Assembly (NCBI GenBank): GCA_023053545.1
Contig: JAKZAN010000005.1
Span: 10,478,001 to 10,542,000 of the forward strand
Source: Lepidurus packardi
Taxonomy: Eukaryota; Arthropoda; Branchiopoda; Notostraca; Triopsidae
Length of the DNA: 64,000 nt
Direction: 5' to 3'
A program made the translations under genes and the position numbers. The notes below the pieces were generated by a model. That model made no database searches. It had not been told where the DNA came from and was given only the letters and a program-made list of their open reading frames with translations. This document shows, piece by piece, positions 35,301 through 45,821 of this stretch; the stretch's first letter is position 1; each line of letters begins with the position of its first letter.

Positions 35301-37796
35301 AGTTAATCGTTTTATTCAGTGTTTTTGGAGGCGTAGTTCGATTGGGGAAACAGTCGTTGTACTGTAAGAGAAAATACTTGCTTGTTTTCACCTCACGTAG
35401 AATGTATTGCCCGCTAGGGGGTGACAGGCGAAAACACATTGCTCTTGTGAATGTTGATTGTAAAGGAAGGATAGCTTGTTTTAAGCATTAGCAACGCTTG
35501 TTTATCTTGTAAGTAGAGACGATATGGAAGTGTAAAGAAGCGGAACCCTTTACAAGGTTTCATTTGTGGCAAGCGCGTTGAGCATATGTCGATAATTTGC
35601 GTTCTTTCGTCAAACGGAGAGGCGGCTAAAAAGACGACAGAGATTCATGGGTTTTAATTTGCTTCTTTGTGTGTTTTTTATTCTTAGATCGCGGGGGTCC
35701 GTCTACACTGGTGAAGACCAGGGCAAATCATGTTGTGGTGTAATGGTGACGCAAACGGTCTCCATCCGATGGTTTATTGTCATGATTGCCTTCGTGGGTA
35801 TTTGCTGCGCCGTCGTGGGAACTGTTTTGGGGGCCATGAGAGCCTCTGGGAGAGAGCATCTCACTGTTTCTTTGCTCATGATTGGTAAGTGAAAGCGTTT
35901 TTCTTTTATTGATTTTTTATCAACGATAATCGAGGGTATTGAAGACCTTACACGGAATATGGGGTACCAGTACGTCGCAATACCACATTCTGCTTTCTTT
36001 CTATTGTCATGGTGAACCTGGCAAATCTCCGTTACCCATCAGTAATCACAAACCGGAATGACTACTTTTCTCCGCTTGGTATTCCATGTGAACGGAGCAT
36101 TTAGGACGTAACAGTTCTCTAGTTATAGGTCACAAGGGTGTAACGCTTGGGCTTGCGGACGCTTTTTTTTGGCACTTTACTTGATTTTTTTTTCTGACTC
36201 AGAGTCGATTGTAGTGCTCAATTAGTCAGTACAATCAACCTGGACAGGCTTGAGACCCGAAACGGTACTTTTGCCCGCACGAGCAATCTTCCCATTGTAA
36301 AAACAAAAGCTGGGCACCAGGAAAAACAAATCCATACTTCATTTCCTTTGTGTGCTTGTTACCGTACTCTTTTTCTTCCACATGGTTAGAGACAGTTTCC
36401 TTTTGGTCTCACCACTTGCACATTGTCTAGGATTATTAGCACATTTGCTTAACGATTCCTCTTATTTTCCTTTTCTTTGGGTAACCCCAACAGGCGTGGG
36501 CATCGTGCTTATAACGGTAAGTGGAATTGCCTGGCGACTCACTTCCCAAGATGCTCCATCTTGTCGTATGATGTTGGGCCTGGGAGCAGGAAATGGTGCT
36601 GATATGGCCGACACGGAACCTAACAGACGCTTTACGGGGCGTATGGTACCCTCCTATGGGCGACCTCATCATCCTTATGCAGGTAAACATCAACAGATTA
36701 AGAAAAAGTATAGAAAATTGGAGCTAATTGCGTCTGTCTGCCAAGCAGCCATGGTTTACCCAGAGTTCCAGTACCGACCACCACCGCCGTCATACCAGGC
36801 ATCTATGCAAGATTATAGGTTACGGCTCTTGTTGTTGGACCGTGACCGCCAACAAAGTGGAAACAACGGCACCAGTCATGCCCAAGCTTCCACGGTTTCG
36901 CCTCCACCAACCTACCGTTCCCAGGCTAGCACGCTTAGGTAAATCGCAGTTCATCAACTAGGTTACCCTTACCACTAAACTGAAAAATATTCGAAAACCG
37001 ACACGCAATTTGAAATCGAAAACGGTTGAAAGCCGATAAGTTGTTGAAAATCCTCAACATACATTTCGAAAACGGTAGAAATGGGCAGAAAATCGGTTTA
37101 TAACCTGCGAAAGCAGTAAAACGCGGAAAAAATTATGAACTTAAAGCCAAAACTGTCCAATAAGCACGAATTTTACACATGTGTACATTTTACAGGCCGC
37201 CATTGTTGTTTGGACGCGATCAAGAGAGTCGGCCGCCTAGTTATAGGTCCAGAACCGCTTCTACCAGGGAGGTGGGTCATCAACTTCAGCAAACTCAAAG
37301 TCAGCTACGTGGAGGAGAGGGGATGGGCGATAATTTGAGTGTAAATCATTCTCGCGAAGTTTCTCGATTGAGCGTGATTTCCCAAACGTCAAGTTCACAG
37401 GCTGGACAGCGCATTATGGAGGAAAGTGTTAACGAAGTTCATGTGGTCAACGTGCCAAGTCAGAGTCAAGAGACCGGGAAGATTCCGGCGGACTACAAGC
37501 CCCAATCGATGGAATCGATCGAACGCAACCACTACCATCATCGTTCCGTTTCTTCCGCTTCTACGAGTAACATGATTCAACCGGCTTCCTCCCGAGATAA
37601 ATCTAAAGACAATAATACCGTGACGATTGTGCAAACGACCGATTCGAGTCAAGTCATGGCTCAAGATGCTTCGGCTATCGTTCTAACTGTGCCATCACAA
37701 AAAATGTACTCAATTAATAACTTAAGCAACGTGGATGTGACTATTCATGCAGTCGCCCCGAATTCGGACAGTATTCAAGTCTTAGCCCAATTGTAG
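29364..37796 (+). CDS. Two-pass membrane protein with proline-rich N-terminus and three PPxY motifs
   Basis: I do not recognise the family. Exons 29364-30397, 35688-35884, 36494-36682, 36749-36938 and 37196-37796 close to 736 aa. Residues 1-344 are disordered, rich in Pro, Ser, Gln and Arg (for example PVPRRRRERRERRQHNRRSQ). Two hydrophobic segments follow (about 366-392, WFIVMIAFVGICCAVVGTVL; about 400-422, LLMIGVGIVLITVSGIAW). The cytosolic-looking C-terminal part has PPSY, PPTY and PPSY (about 485, 527 and 548), WW-domain ligands of the kind bound by Nedd4-type ubiquitin ligases. The tail is Ser/Thr-rich. The link between exon 1 and exon 2 crosses a 5.3 kb intron; phase fits, but the join is inferred. 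ATG 29364 is the first in-frame ATG. Poly(A) signal at 38252. Confidence 0.75.
32571..32830. repeat. Diverged direct repeat, about 182 bp apart
   Basis: GGCGCTTTGTGCCTAAACCC and GGGGCTTTGTGCCTCAGCCC begin similar stretches at about 32574 and 32756; both continue to a T-AAGCAA element and then an ATTGAT(C/T) word. A third, weaker relative ends near 33020. Old duplication is likely. Confidence 0.5.
34422..34508 (+). repeat. Four copies of a 23-bp tandem repeat
   Basis: Units of the type AGAAGTTAAGCTTAAATTAT then GCT start at 34422, 34445, 34468 and 34491. The third has ATGCTT for AAGCTT. The unit contains HindIII-like AAGCTT cores. Confidence 0.9.
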
Positions 37797-38294
37797 AACA
37801 CTTTTTAAAGGGAATCAATGGAACTTGTGAGGTTGGCGGCTACTGCAATGGAAACATTCTTTGCAAAACTCAGTCTAAAATTACATACCGATATTTACCA
37901 TTTTTTTTTCTTTAAAACCGGGACCAGATGGAAACAATAGTTCGATTCCACTTCGCGAAACCTTAACTTCCCAAAAAAGAAATCGGTCGCAAGCTCAGGG
38001 ATAACTGCATTGCCAGACTTGTCTTTACAATACTTCTTTTGGGTATACTTCTGTATAAGATTTCTCATCTTATGAAAGCTTCTTGGAAGTTTCTGTCCCC
38101 TGAACCTTTTAGATCTTCATTTTCTTTGTTAAGAAATCAGCTTCCAAATTATGTACAATTTAAATAACCGACGCAAGAATGTTTTCATTATTGTTGTCAT
38201 TGTTGGAGTAGCCGTACGCCATTTGTACAGTTTCTTAAGTCATGTGCACGAAATAAATATCTCAAAGTGAAACTAGAAGAATTGGTATGTTTTT

Positions 38295-39771
38295 TTAGCT
38301 GTCGGCGATAATTTTATTTTTTAAGTAGTAAATCTCCATGGGAGAATCATAACTTGCTGAAAACCAGCGATCTTTAGGAGCCTTCAATTCGCAAGAAATA
38401 TTTGAGGCACCTACAATATACAGTTTAAATAAATAATTTATGAAAAACAATTTCCAGATTCAATACTCACTTAGAGCTTGCAGGAACGTCGCCAAGGTTT
38501 GCTCGTTACGCACCGTACATGCAATGTACGCCGAGGCTCCTTGGCTTAGGGCACGTTTAATGACAGAAACCAAAGCCGGAATTATAGATTCGTCATACAC
38601 TACATCTACATTTTTCTTAATATATAAGAACACGAAACGGAGCTCAGTTTGTACTTTACTACTTACCAGCTGCGAGTACAAGGTCGCAATCCAAATCCTT
38701 ATCCTGGCAATCTTCCCAGTCCAACTCGGAAACCGTTACTACTGTGCTTTTCCATTGAGAAACTAAGTTGCTGACTTCGGCAGGTACATTGAGATCTAAG
38801 TTTGTGCAGACGTTCTGCTTCAAAAGCTCAAGTACTTTGCCGTGACAGTCGGTGAAATTGTACGACCAGGGCTCACACCCTAGCACGCACGCTAAGCCTG
38901 CGAACCCCATTCCTGAACCAAGCTCGAGTACTTTTTTTCCTTTAAAAAGATGTGAACTTTCCAAACAAAAGTCCGCAAGAAGATAGGAAGCCTGATTTTG
39001 TCGTATTTATATGTGACACAAAGATCTTTGGGTGCATGTACCTGCCACGTACGTAATCCAGTCGTGCCACACGATATTAGACTCGCCGTTTCCCGTAAGC
39101 TCACTGACAAATTATTAGGAAGGAACAACGTACGATACCCATATTCGTCGTCAATTTGCAGCAATTCCATGTACTTTTCAAGTGCTAGTTCATGTAGTTC
39201 CCAACCCCGTTCTTCTATCTGCATGTTTCGATAATTAAAAACTTATTTTTACGGCGAACAATAAGTTTTCCTACTCTTCGGATGAACGTTTTTAAAAACG
39301 CTTTACGGTAAGAGGAAACCGGTGGATATTTTAGAGATAATGGGTGTGAAATGGTTGCTTTGAGCCATTGTTCCTGAATCTCGGTTGTATAATCAGTCGA
39401 CACACTACTTAAAGCCCATTCCTAGAACGGAAACCAAGCTGAAATTGTATCTTTGTGTGAGTACAACCCTCGCATAAAAATCCTAACTGTGCACAGAAAC
39501 AAAAGGGCCGCAAGAACACAAAGCATAAGCGAACGCAAGTGTCCTAGGCACATGGGTCTTTCTATGCACAATAACGACCAGGCAGCCCGGCACAGGCACA
39601 TTTGAGCATCAGTAACCGCCAAAGGGACATTTAGCGTTTACATGCATAACAATTTAAAAATAAGCTAGAAGCATAATGGCGAAAACATACATTAATACGA
39701 CACTTCAACTTTAAACTTACGTCCCAAGGCAAGCTGGCAACAGCTGTATTTCCAAAATATCCTTTCTGCAT
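38295..39771 (-). CDS. EEF2KMT: EEF2 lysine methyltransferase (FAM86 family)
   Basis: Cytosolic class I (METTL21-type) SAM methyltransferase that trimethylates a lysine of elongation factor 2. Exons on the minus strand: 39771-39721, 39421-39275, 39218-39042, 38991-38667, 38605-38471, 38410-38295. They close to 316 aa. The FAM86 N-terminal part is recognisable (SHPLSLKYPPVSSYRKAFL; GYRTLFLPNNLSVSL; SCGTTGLRTWQ). SAM motif I is VLELGSGMGFAGLACVLG and the post-motif is LVLAADVVYDESIIPALVSV, the A-A-D being made across a splice. The start ATG 39771 gives a short N-terminus compared with human; a further upstream exon is possible. Confidence 0.9.
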
Positions 39772-41518
39772 TCTTTTAGTTTTTGTTATTTTCTTTGAAG
39801 TTGATATTTTATACTGGGTTCCTAACAATGCCAAGAAACTACAGAAGGAAATCACTGTGCGGATAAGGACCAGAGCTTCCGTTACGCCATCGTGTATCGC
39901 TAACTCTTAGTTTTTCAAAGCAGCACGTTCTCCGTGAAAAAGTTGACAAAAGGTTGTCATGTACCGTCAAGTCTTTCGACCAAGTACAAGTTTAAACGAT
40001 TCTCATCAACGAAAGTTCGTTAGTTCAACGAAAGAAAGACAATCGTTAACCTAAACTAAACTAACCTAGCCTAACTTAATTCATCTCCAATCCAAGTACC
40101 AATTTTCAACTCGAATTTTCAACTAAGGTTCTCCGGTTAAAACCACCAGCGCGATACACGAAACTATTTGCCATTCTTTTGAGAGAACTTGTTGCAACAA
40201 TACAACAAATTAGTGTCATGTTTGACCACAGGATTTTTAACCGGAGAACCTGTTGGAAAGTTGGATATGTGGAGAACGATCATTTTAAACTTAATTCCGA
40301 TGACTAAGCAAGACCACATTTCGCTGACCACATTTTGACAATATTTCGCCGACTTATAATTCTCAGCTCATATCCAGGATGCCGAGCGTCAGATCACTAG
40401 CTAATTTCCTTCTCACGCATCCGGTCCATCCGAACATTCCCTCTGTTTATAATTTAGCCCATTCAGCAGATCCCACGCCAAACATGTATATAAACGCTTG
40501 TGCTCCCCCGCTAGGGAGAAAGAGGGCGAGGGGGCTCAGTCGCTCTCAGTCTCTCGCTATCTGTTACGCTCCCTTTTTCTCTCTGCCCAGTTAGTATAAG
40601 TTATAGTTTTCAATCTTGTTAAAACGTTTGTGACATATGGACGACCTAGTGAATTATTGACTTAGTGACACGACTTGTACCGACGAAAATAATGAATAAA
40701 GTTGTACGGGATTTTACCGTTGAGCGAGAAAGAACTCACAGCCTTCCGCCCAACCGCTCAAAACAATTTAATCGCTCAAATAAGTTTCCTACAGATAGGC
40801 AAGATGAGCTTCCGTTACGCCATCATGTATCGCTAAGTTTCAACTTTCAAAGTTACAACAACAGTAGCGCTCTCTGTAGCTCTCCTTCGAACTGCAAATC
40901 AAACGTATTGTTTACTTTTAAAAAGTCTGTTGGTTGGCTTCACTGGCCTTTTGCCGCTTGTGATTGCAATAAAGACAAGTTCAGTAAGTAAAATACTAAA
41001 GTAAATAAAATAAAGTAAAATGCTAATATTTACAGTTATCCAAAAATAGACTTTACATATCACATCCCTGTGATTGTGAAGGTTAAAATTTAATTTTAAC
41101 ATTGTATTTAAATGTATTTAAAATTAACAGAGAAAGCTATTGAAATTCTGGGAAATAAATCAACAAATTAACTTAAATGCTGATCTGTTTTTCTTGATCT
41201 GTTTCAATAATTTTGTCTCTTCTATAAAACGGAAAAAAGAAGGCTTGAGCAGTGTCTTGGTTGTTCCTCAAAGGCTCAAAATGAAAACATTCGCAACCGA
41301 GCGCCTTAGAACTATTTTTCCAATGACAGCACACAACCTTTACTGGGATAAGTAGGAAAAGAAGTTTTGCTAGAAAGCCTAGAATACGAACAAATTTGGT
41401 TTCTGGATTTATGTCGAGTGACTTTGCTTTGGTTTGAAGATGTTTCTAGAGCACAAGCAAAGTCTAAAACAGTAAAAACAAAAGTCAGGTTATCTGTACC
41501 AAGTATGTATCTTTAATA
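39772..41518. other. Intergenic region between EEF2KMT and the zinc-finger gene
   Basis: Divergent promoter space. It contains a 126-bp terminal-inverted-repeat element (40126-40251) and two copies of a segment beginning AGCTTCCGTTACGCCATC (39868 and 40809). Frames such as 40665-40991 and 41140-41355 are not supported, though a 5' exon of the zinc-finger gene may lie here. Confidence 0.5.
40126..40251. mobile_element. MITE-like element with 17-bp perfect terminal inverted repeats
   Basis: AGGTTCTCCGGTTAAAA at 40126-40142 is the exact reverse complement of TTTTAACCGGAGAACCT at 40235-40251. The pairing extends outwards imperfectly (ttcaacta against gttggaa). Total 126 bp with no coding capacity. 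I see no clear target-site duplication. Confidence 0.65.
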
Positions 41519-41554
41519 ATGTCCGCTCTTCTTTTAGGCATACAGCAAAATGTA

Positions 41555-43819
41555 ATGGAATCCTCATCCGCCAGAGAATCTCTTCGTTGCTCTTCGCCAC
41601 GACCAAGTTCTTCATCTTCGGCGCGGAGAAGTATCTCGCCGGATCGCTATAATAGGCACAACTACAGCCCAGCAATAGGACGAAACATTTTTCGTCGCTC
41701 ACGTACACCTTCGCCAAGACGTTTTCACTATAACTCTCGCTCACGAAGCCGCTCTCGGTCCCGTTCCCGCGGAAAATCGCATAGCAGATCAAGTCAACGA
41801 GAACGTTCTAATTCTCGTACCAGAACTCCTGGCAGGCGTCGCCACCCATCCCGTAGTACCAGTTCATCCTCTTCTGAACATTCCTACAGGTCAAGAGGTA
41901 GATCTGAAAGGAATGAAAAACGTCGCTTTCAATGCAGGGTCTGTAGGGCTGTGTTTACTAGATATTCATACTTATGGTATCACATCAATAACAGCTGTCG
42001 CCACTATAACGCTTCTTCCGATGGAATGACGCCCCTATCAACCAATGAACACATATGTTTTTATTGCCAGGAAGAGTTTCCCACCCATAGAAATCTCATG
42101 TCACATGTCTCTCTCAAGAAGCATTACCTTCCCCAAACTATAATTAAGAAAATTAAGTATAAGAGCCAAAACAAAGAATCCACAGGATTAGTCCAATCTT
42201 TTGCTGCCGCATCGTTGAATGCGCAAGACAAGCACCCTGACTCGGAGCCTTTTACGTGTGAAGTTTGTATTAAGCCTTTTGCCAGTCAAACAGCCTTGTA
42301 TTACCATATAGCGTCTACCAAGCATTTCCCTGTCACTGATCCAGTAGCGGACCAATCAAATTTACTAGCAAGCCAGTATGTGCCAAATGTGGTACCTCCA
42401 CCCCCGCCGATCACGCCCGTGCGTGTCAATAGAGACTTCGTCGCTTCTTTAGTTCCGATTGAAACTAGTCCCGACTCCAAGATTATTACCACAAAAAGAT
42501 CTCCACAACCTCCAAATGTCAGTAATGAAGATCAAAGTCGTAGCATTGATGCAGCCTCCACGCCAATATTTTCGCCCAAATCCTTTTTCGAAAATACTCA
42601 AGCGAACAAAGCCTTGGATCAAGGTGTCAAGTTGCCTTTTCCCTTCCCTACCGATCCATCGCAGTCCAGTTCAAGTACTACTGCAATTGAAGCCTACTCA
42701 CCAATTCTCTTTACTTCTCCACCGGCCTCCCCTGACTCGAACGAAGAGTTTTTGTTCAACTTTATGCAACCAGTACCAGCGCCACAAGTCCCACCTGTGC
42801 CTAACAATGATAGCACTTGGCGTCTCCATGTTATTTCTCCCCTTGAGGCCAATCGGGGTGTTCCTGACGCAAATTACAATGTTATTGCTCAACCCAAGGT
42901 CATCCAGCCCCCTCAACGCACTTATCCTCAAGACCGCAGTGTATACGTAAACTTCAATCAATGCCATAATTTGCCTAACAACTTTGCCCCCATTCGTAGT
43001 ACGACGTCGTACAACCAAGTGCCAGTTAGTAGCTCGTACGCGACGTGTCCTACTCCAGTTCGTCGTCCATACGAAAATTTTCCTGACCCGTATTCCTACA
43101 ATGCTAACAATTCTAATGTAAATGGGAATCAAAATGTTGCTCGCTTACGAGACCCTCGCCGTAGGGTAGAAAGTCCAATGCGGACGGCTAGGAACGGCAG
43201 AAATGAAACTCAGATGTTGTATAGCCCTGTTAGTCATACCAGCTCAAGTTTTGGAGAACCGTCACCAACACAGAATGCTTGGTTGAGTGAGAATGAGCTA
43301 TGGGTACCGCAGAATACTACTGGATCCTTCATGCGATGTTGTCAGATTCAAGAGCCACATCAGCTCCCATTACCTTGTCCACCTCCTCCTGTTCAACCTG
43401 TACAAAGGAACGTTCACGACAGTCGTATTGGATCTTATACTGTGCCTAGTACTGCTTGCGTAGGTACTGCTCCTGTGATAAATTCTCACGTAAGTGTTAT
43501 TGGCAATACTCATGCTCGTAGCGAGTTGTCCGACAAGAAAGGTGATACTAATGGTACTTCCCATGATAATATGTTGGCGATTGAAACGAATGATACTCAG
43601 AATGAATTGCATTCCTCAAAACTGGCATTACCGAAAGCATCTTTGGGCAAAAGCGCTGTAGCTGAAAAGAAGACTATGCTTCTGCAGAATGTTCAAGAGT
43701 TTTGCCCTGATTGTAGTAATCCACTAAGTCCAGATGTAGGGCTGAGTTTTAAAGTTAGTGCTCGGCGCTGGCATCTTTGTTGTTTGGAATGTGGGTGGGA
43801 AACCGTTGTTAAGATATAA
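41555..43819 (+). CDS. RS-rich protein with three C2H2-like zinc fingers and a C-terminal zinc ribbon
   Basis: 754 aa from ATG 41555 in one uninterrupted exon. An acceptor-like cttcttttag at 41529-41538 suggests a 5' exon upstream; an in-frame ATG at 41519 precedes it and is less likely. Residues about 30-110 are Ser/Arg-rich with SR dipeptide runs (NSRSRSRSRSRSRGKSHSRS), as in splicing-associated proteins. Finger 1 (about 126-150) is CRVC then H-INNSC-H; finger 2 (about 168-192) CFYC then H-VSLKKH; finger 3 (about 234-257) CEVC then H-IASTKH. The middle is Pro/Asn/Ser-rich and disordered. The end has CPDC then CCLEC (about 716-745), a treble-clef or ribbon-like pair. Nuclear RNA-related function is inferred only from the RS domain. 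Poly(A) signal at 44019. Confidence 0.8.
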   Translation: MESSSARESLRCSSPRPSSSSSARRSISPDRYNRHNYSPAIGRNIFRRSRTPSPRRFHYNSRSRSRSRSRSRGKSHSRSSQRERSNSRTRTPGRRRHPSRSTSSSSSEHSYRSRGRSERNEKRRFQCRVCRAVFTRYSYLWYHINNSCRHYNASSDGMTPLSTNEHICFYCQEEFPTHRNLMSHVSLKKHYLPQTIIKKIKYKSQNKESTGLVQSFAAASLNAQDKHPDSEPFTCEVCIKPFASQTALYYHIASTKHFPVTDPVADQSNLLASQYVPNVVPPPPPITPVRVNRDFVASLVPIETSPDSKIITTKRSPQPPNVSNEDQSRSIDAASTPIFSPKSFFENTQANKALDQGVKLPFPFPTDPSQSSSSTTAIEAYSPILFTSPPASPDSNEEFLFNFMQPVPAPQVPPVPNNDSTWRLHVISPLEANRGVPDANYNVIAQPKVIQPPQRTYPQDRSVYVNFNQCHNLPNNFAPIRSTTSYNQVPVSSSYATCPTPVRRPYENFPDPYSYNANNSNVNGNQNVARLRDPRRRVESPMRTARNGRNETQMLYSPVSHTSSSFGEPSPTQNAWLSENELWVPQNTTGSFMRCCQIQEPHQLPLPCPPPPVQPVQRNVHDSRIGSYTVPSTACVGTAPVINSHVSVIGNTHARSELSDKKGDTNGTSHDNMLAIETNDTQNELHSSKLALPKASLGKSAVAEKKTMLLQNVQEFCPDCSNPLSPDVGLSFKVSARRWHLCCLECGWETVVKI

Positions 43820-44454
43820 GCATAACAAATTCTCCAGCGATTATAATCATTTTGTTTTGTACGCCATCTTTGGAAGTTTTGGAAAACCTACGTTATTTTT
43901 GTACTCGTTTATCATGTTTATAAGAGTTCACTGACGTTTCTATAGAAATACAGTTTTGGTAACGGAAAAGTTTCGTTTCATTTTCTGTCTCCTGCTGTGT
44001 CAATAGTCTATTTAAAAAAATAAAACATATCCGTCGTTTCTTAAAAAAAGATATTAAAATTTATCTCGCGTAATGATGCAGTTAGAATAATTAAACTTAA
44101 TTAGCAGACATTGTGGCCCTCAATTGGCACGCAAAATTTCGATCTCCTTTTGCAATTTCTACAAATCGTTGAAAAATTACATGCGCTAAACGCCATTTAG
44201 GAATAATTCTTAGAAAATAATGTTAGGCTATTCTGTTTTCTGGTTGTTTACTTTTACAAAAGTCAGGTTAGGTTAAATTATATTAGGTTAGGTTAATTTA
44301 TATTAGGTTAAGTTAGGTTAGCATCTTTTTTTATTTTAGTAAAGCCTGACATCGGTAGGTGGCAGCATGTGCAGGTTGAAGGAAAACCTCCCGAAACGCT
44401 TCACATAGTTACGTATGTTTTGAAGCTCCACTGAAAAACAAAGAATTTCAAACC
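43820..44454. other. Zinc-finger gene 3' UTR and TSEN54 promoter, with TTAGG-like tract
   Basis: AATAAA at 44019 closes the upstream gene. A degenerate (TTAGG/GGTTA)n tract at 44264-44321 lies about 130-190 bp before the TSEN54 start codon. Confidence 0.6.
44264..44321 (+). repeat. Degenerate TTAGG-type telomere-like tract
   Basis: AGGTTAGGTTAAATTATATT followed by AGGTTAGGTTAATTTATATT and AGGTTAAGTTAGGTTAG. TTAGG is the usual arthropod telomere repeat; similar words occur at about 616-636 and, reversed, near 40050 and 63860. Interstitial tracts of this sort are common in insect genomes. Confidence 0.7.
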
Positions 44455-45728
44455 ATGACGGGAACTAATTCCACATTGGCTATTGTTCCAAAAATTGGAG
44501 CTCCGGAAACTTACTTGGATCAACTTTCCTTTGTCTCAAATTATGTTGATAATTACATCAGATTATTAAAAAACGAATTCTACGAGAAATGGTAAACCCT
44601 TTGGTTTCAGTGTTTGTTTCTTATCTAATTTTTTAGTCTATTTTGTTTGCTGCAGGAGCAATCTGACAAAGGCTGAATGGCATAATAACGAAAAATACGC
44701 AACGAGCGCGAAAGTCGTCGGAAATTATATGGAATATTTCGGTTGCTTCAAGAACCACAGGTGGAATTTCCATCCCGAAGAAATGCTTTTCCTCTTAGAA
44801 AACGTAACAACACTAACATATTGGCGTAACAGACTAAACTTATGTACAAATAGTTCTACATGGATGTAAATCATCAAGGAGTTCCAATGTCAATCCAGCA
44901 AGCCCTACAGGCCTCTAACGTGAGCCTATACAGCTATAAGGTGTATGCCAGTTTGTGTCGCCAGAGTTACCGTATTATACGAAGTAGTGGCAAAATAACC
45001 CCCGATAAACCCCCAACAGAACTTCCAGAAAGAAAAACCGAAGTAGAACTCGAATTTCCACATAGAAATTCGGAATTTTTGCGCTTGCTAAAATTAATTC
45101 CCAATATCTTGGATGAAAACCCCACTGCTTCAAATGCGATTGAATTTTACCCCGACCATACTGTCACGCGAAACGATGTAATAACTTTTGTTTTATTTAC
45201 TAAACCTTCTTAGAAATATGGTTGTAGGGGTTTAAAGAATGTATTCTCTATTGGAAGAGAAAACACTCCTCTAACAGTGATGAAATCCTAAAGCGGAAGC
45301 GCCTTGAGGGTCCGGAACCCCTAGAAAGTGACGCTTCTCAATGGTTTTCTCATCGGAAATCCACAAGTAATATTTTCCCAAGAACTTTTATAATCGCTTC
45401 TTATTAGTTGTCAAAAGCAGATTGAATCTTATTAAAACGGATCCCGATCCACAAGGCTTTCCTCCAACGTATGACGTTTACCTTCCCAAAATCCATTTTC
45501 GTAAATCAGATGCTGGAAAAGCATCTTATCACCTTCATATCCTACCGTAAGAACGTAATTGCCGTTTAAAGTTATCGGCTACCGTATTGGTCTATTCATT
45601 GCAGGTGGAATTCCGTTGTACCAACTACGGTACGAAACTCAGATGTGCTCTACGCGGTGAGTGGCTGTGCTCAAATTGCAATGTATTCTGCTAAGAATAC
45701 TAAAGCATCATTACGAAGAAAAACTTAA
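44455..45728 (+). CDS. TSEN54: tRNA-splicing endonuclease subunit Sen54
   Basis: Structural subunit of the nuclear TSEN complex that excises introns from pre-tRNAs. Exons 44455-44591, 44656-44803, 44854-45177, 45228-45366, 45408-45546 and 45605-45728 give 336 aa with exact phase closure. Several introns are only about 40-64 nt. The N-terminal domain shows MEYFGCFKNHRWNFHPEEML, then FLLE and GVPMSIQQAL, then YSYKVYASLCRQSYRIIR, matching the family's PEEALYLLE and SIQEAY region. The C-terminal domain shows YDVYLPKIHFRKSDAGK, like the conserved DVY-x-FRK stretch. The protein is shorter than human Sen54 (526 aa), lacking most of the long central linker. Poly(A) signal at 45742. Confidence 0.9.
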
Positions 45729-45741
45729 AGCTTAAGCTTGT

Positions 45742-45747
45742 AATAAA
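45742..45747 (+). terminator. TSEN54 poly(A) signal
   Basis: AATAAA 14 bp after the TSEN54 stop codon, an unusually short distance, followed 75 bp later by the convergent SORD stop. Confidence 0.6.
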
Positions 45748-45821
45748 AGTATCCCATATAAAGAAACTAAGTTGCACCACTACTAAACTAAAATTTGGAA
45801 TGAAAGTAACTGAAGTCGTCT

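Larger units (their letters stand above)
30398..35687. other. 5.3 kb intron of the PPxY gene, no nested gene seen
   Basis: Several frames over 100 codons occur on both strands (for example 31740-32141 and 33112-33534), but they start at non-ATG codons, overlap each other on opposite strands and match nothing. The stretch holds a 23-bp tandem repeat (34422-34508) and a diverged repeated segment near 32570 and 32755. Confidence 0.5.
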
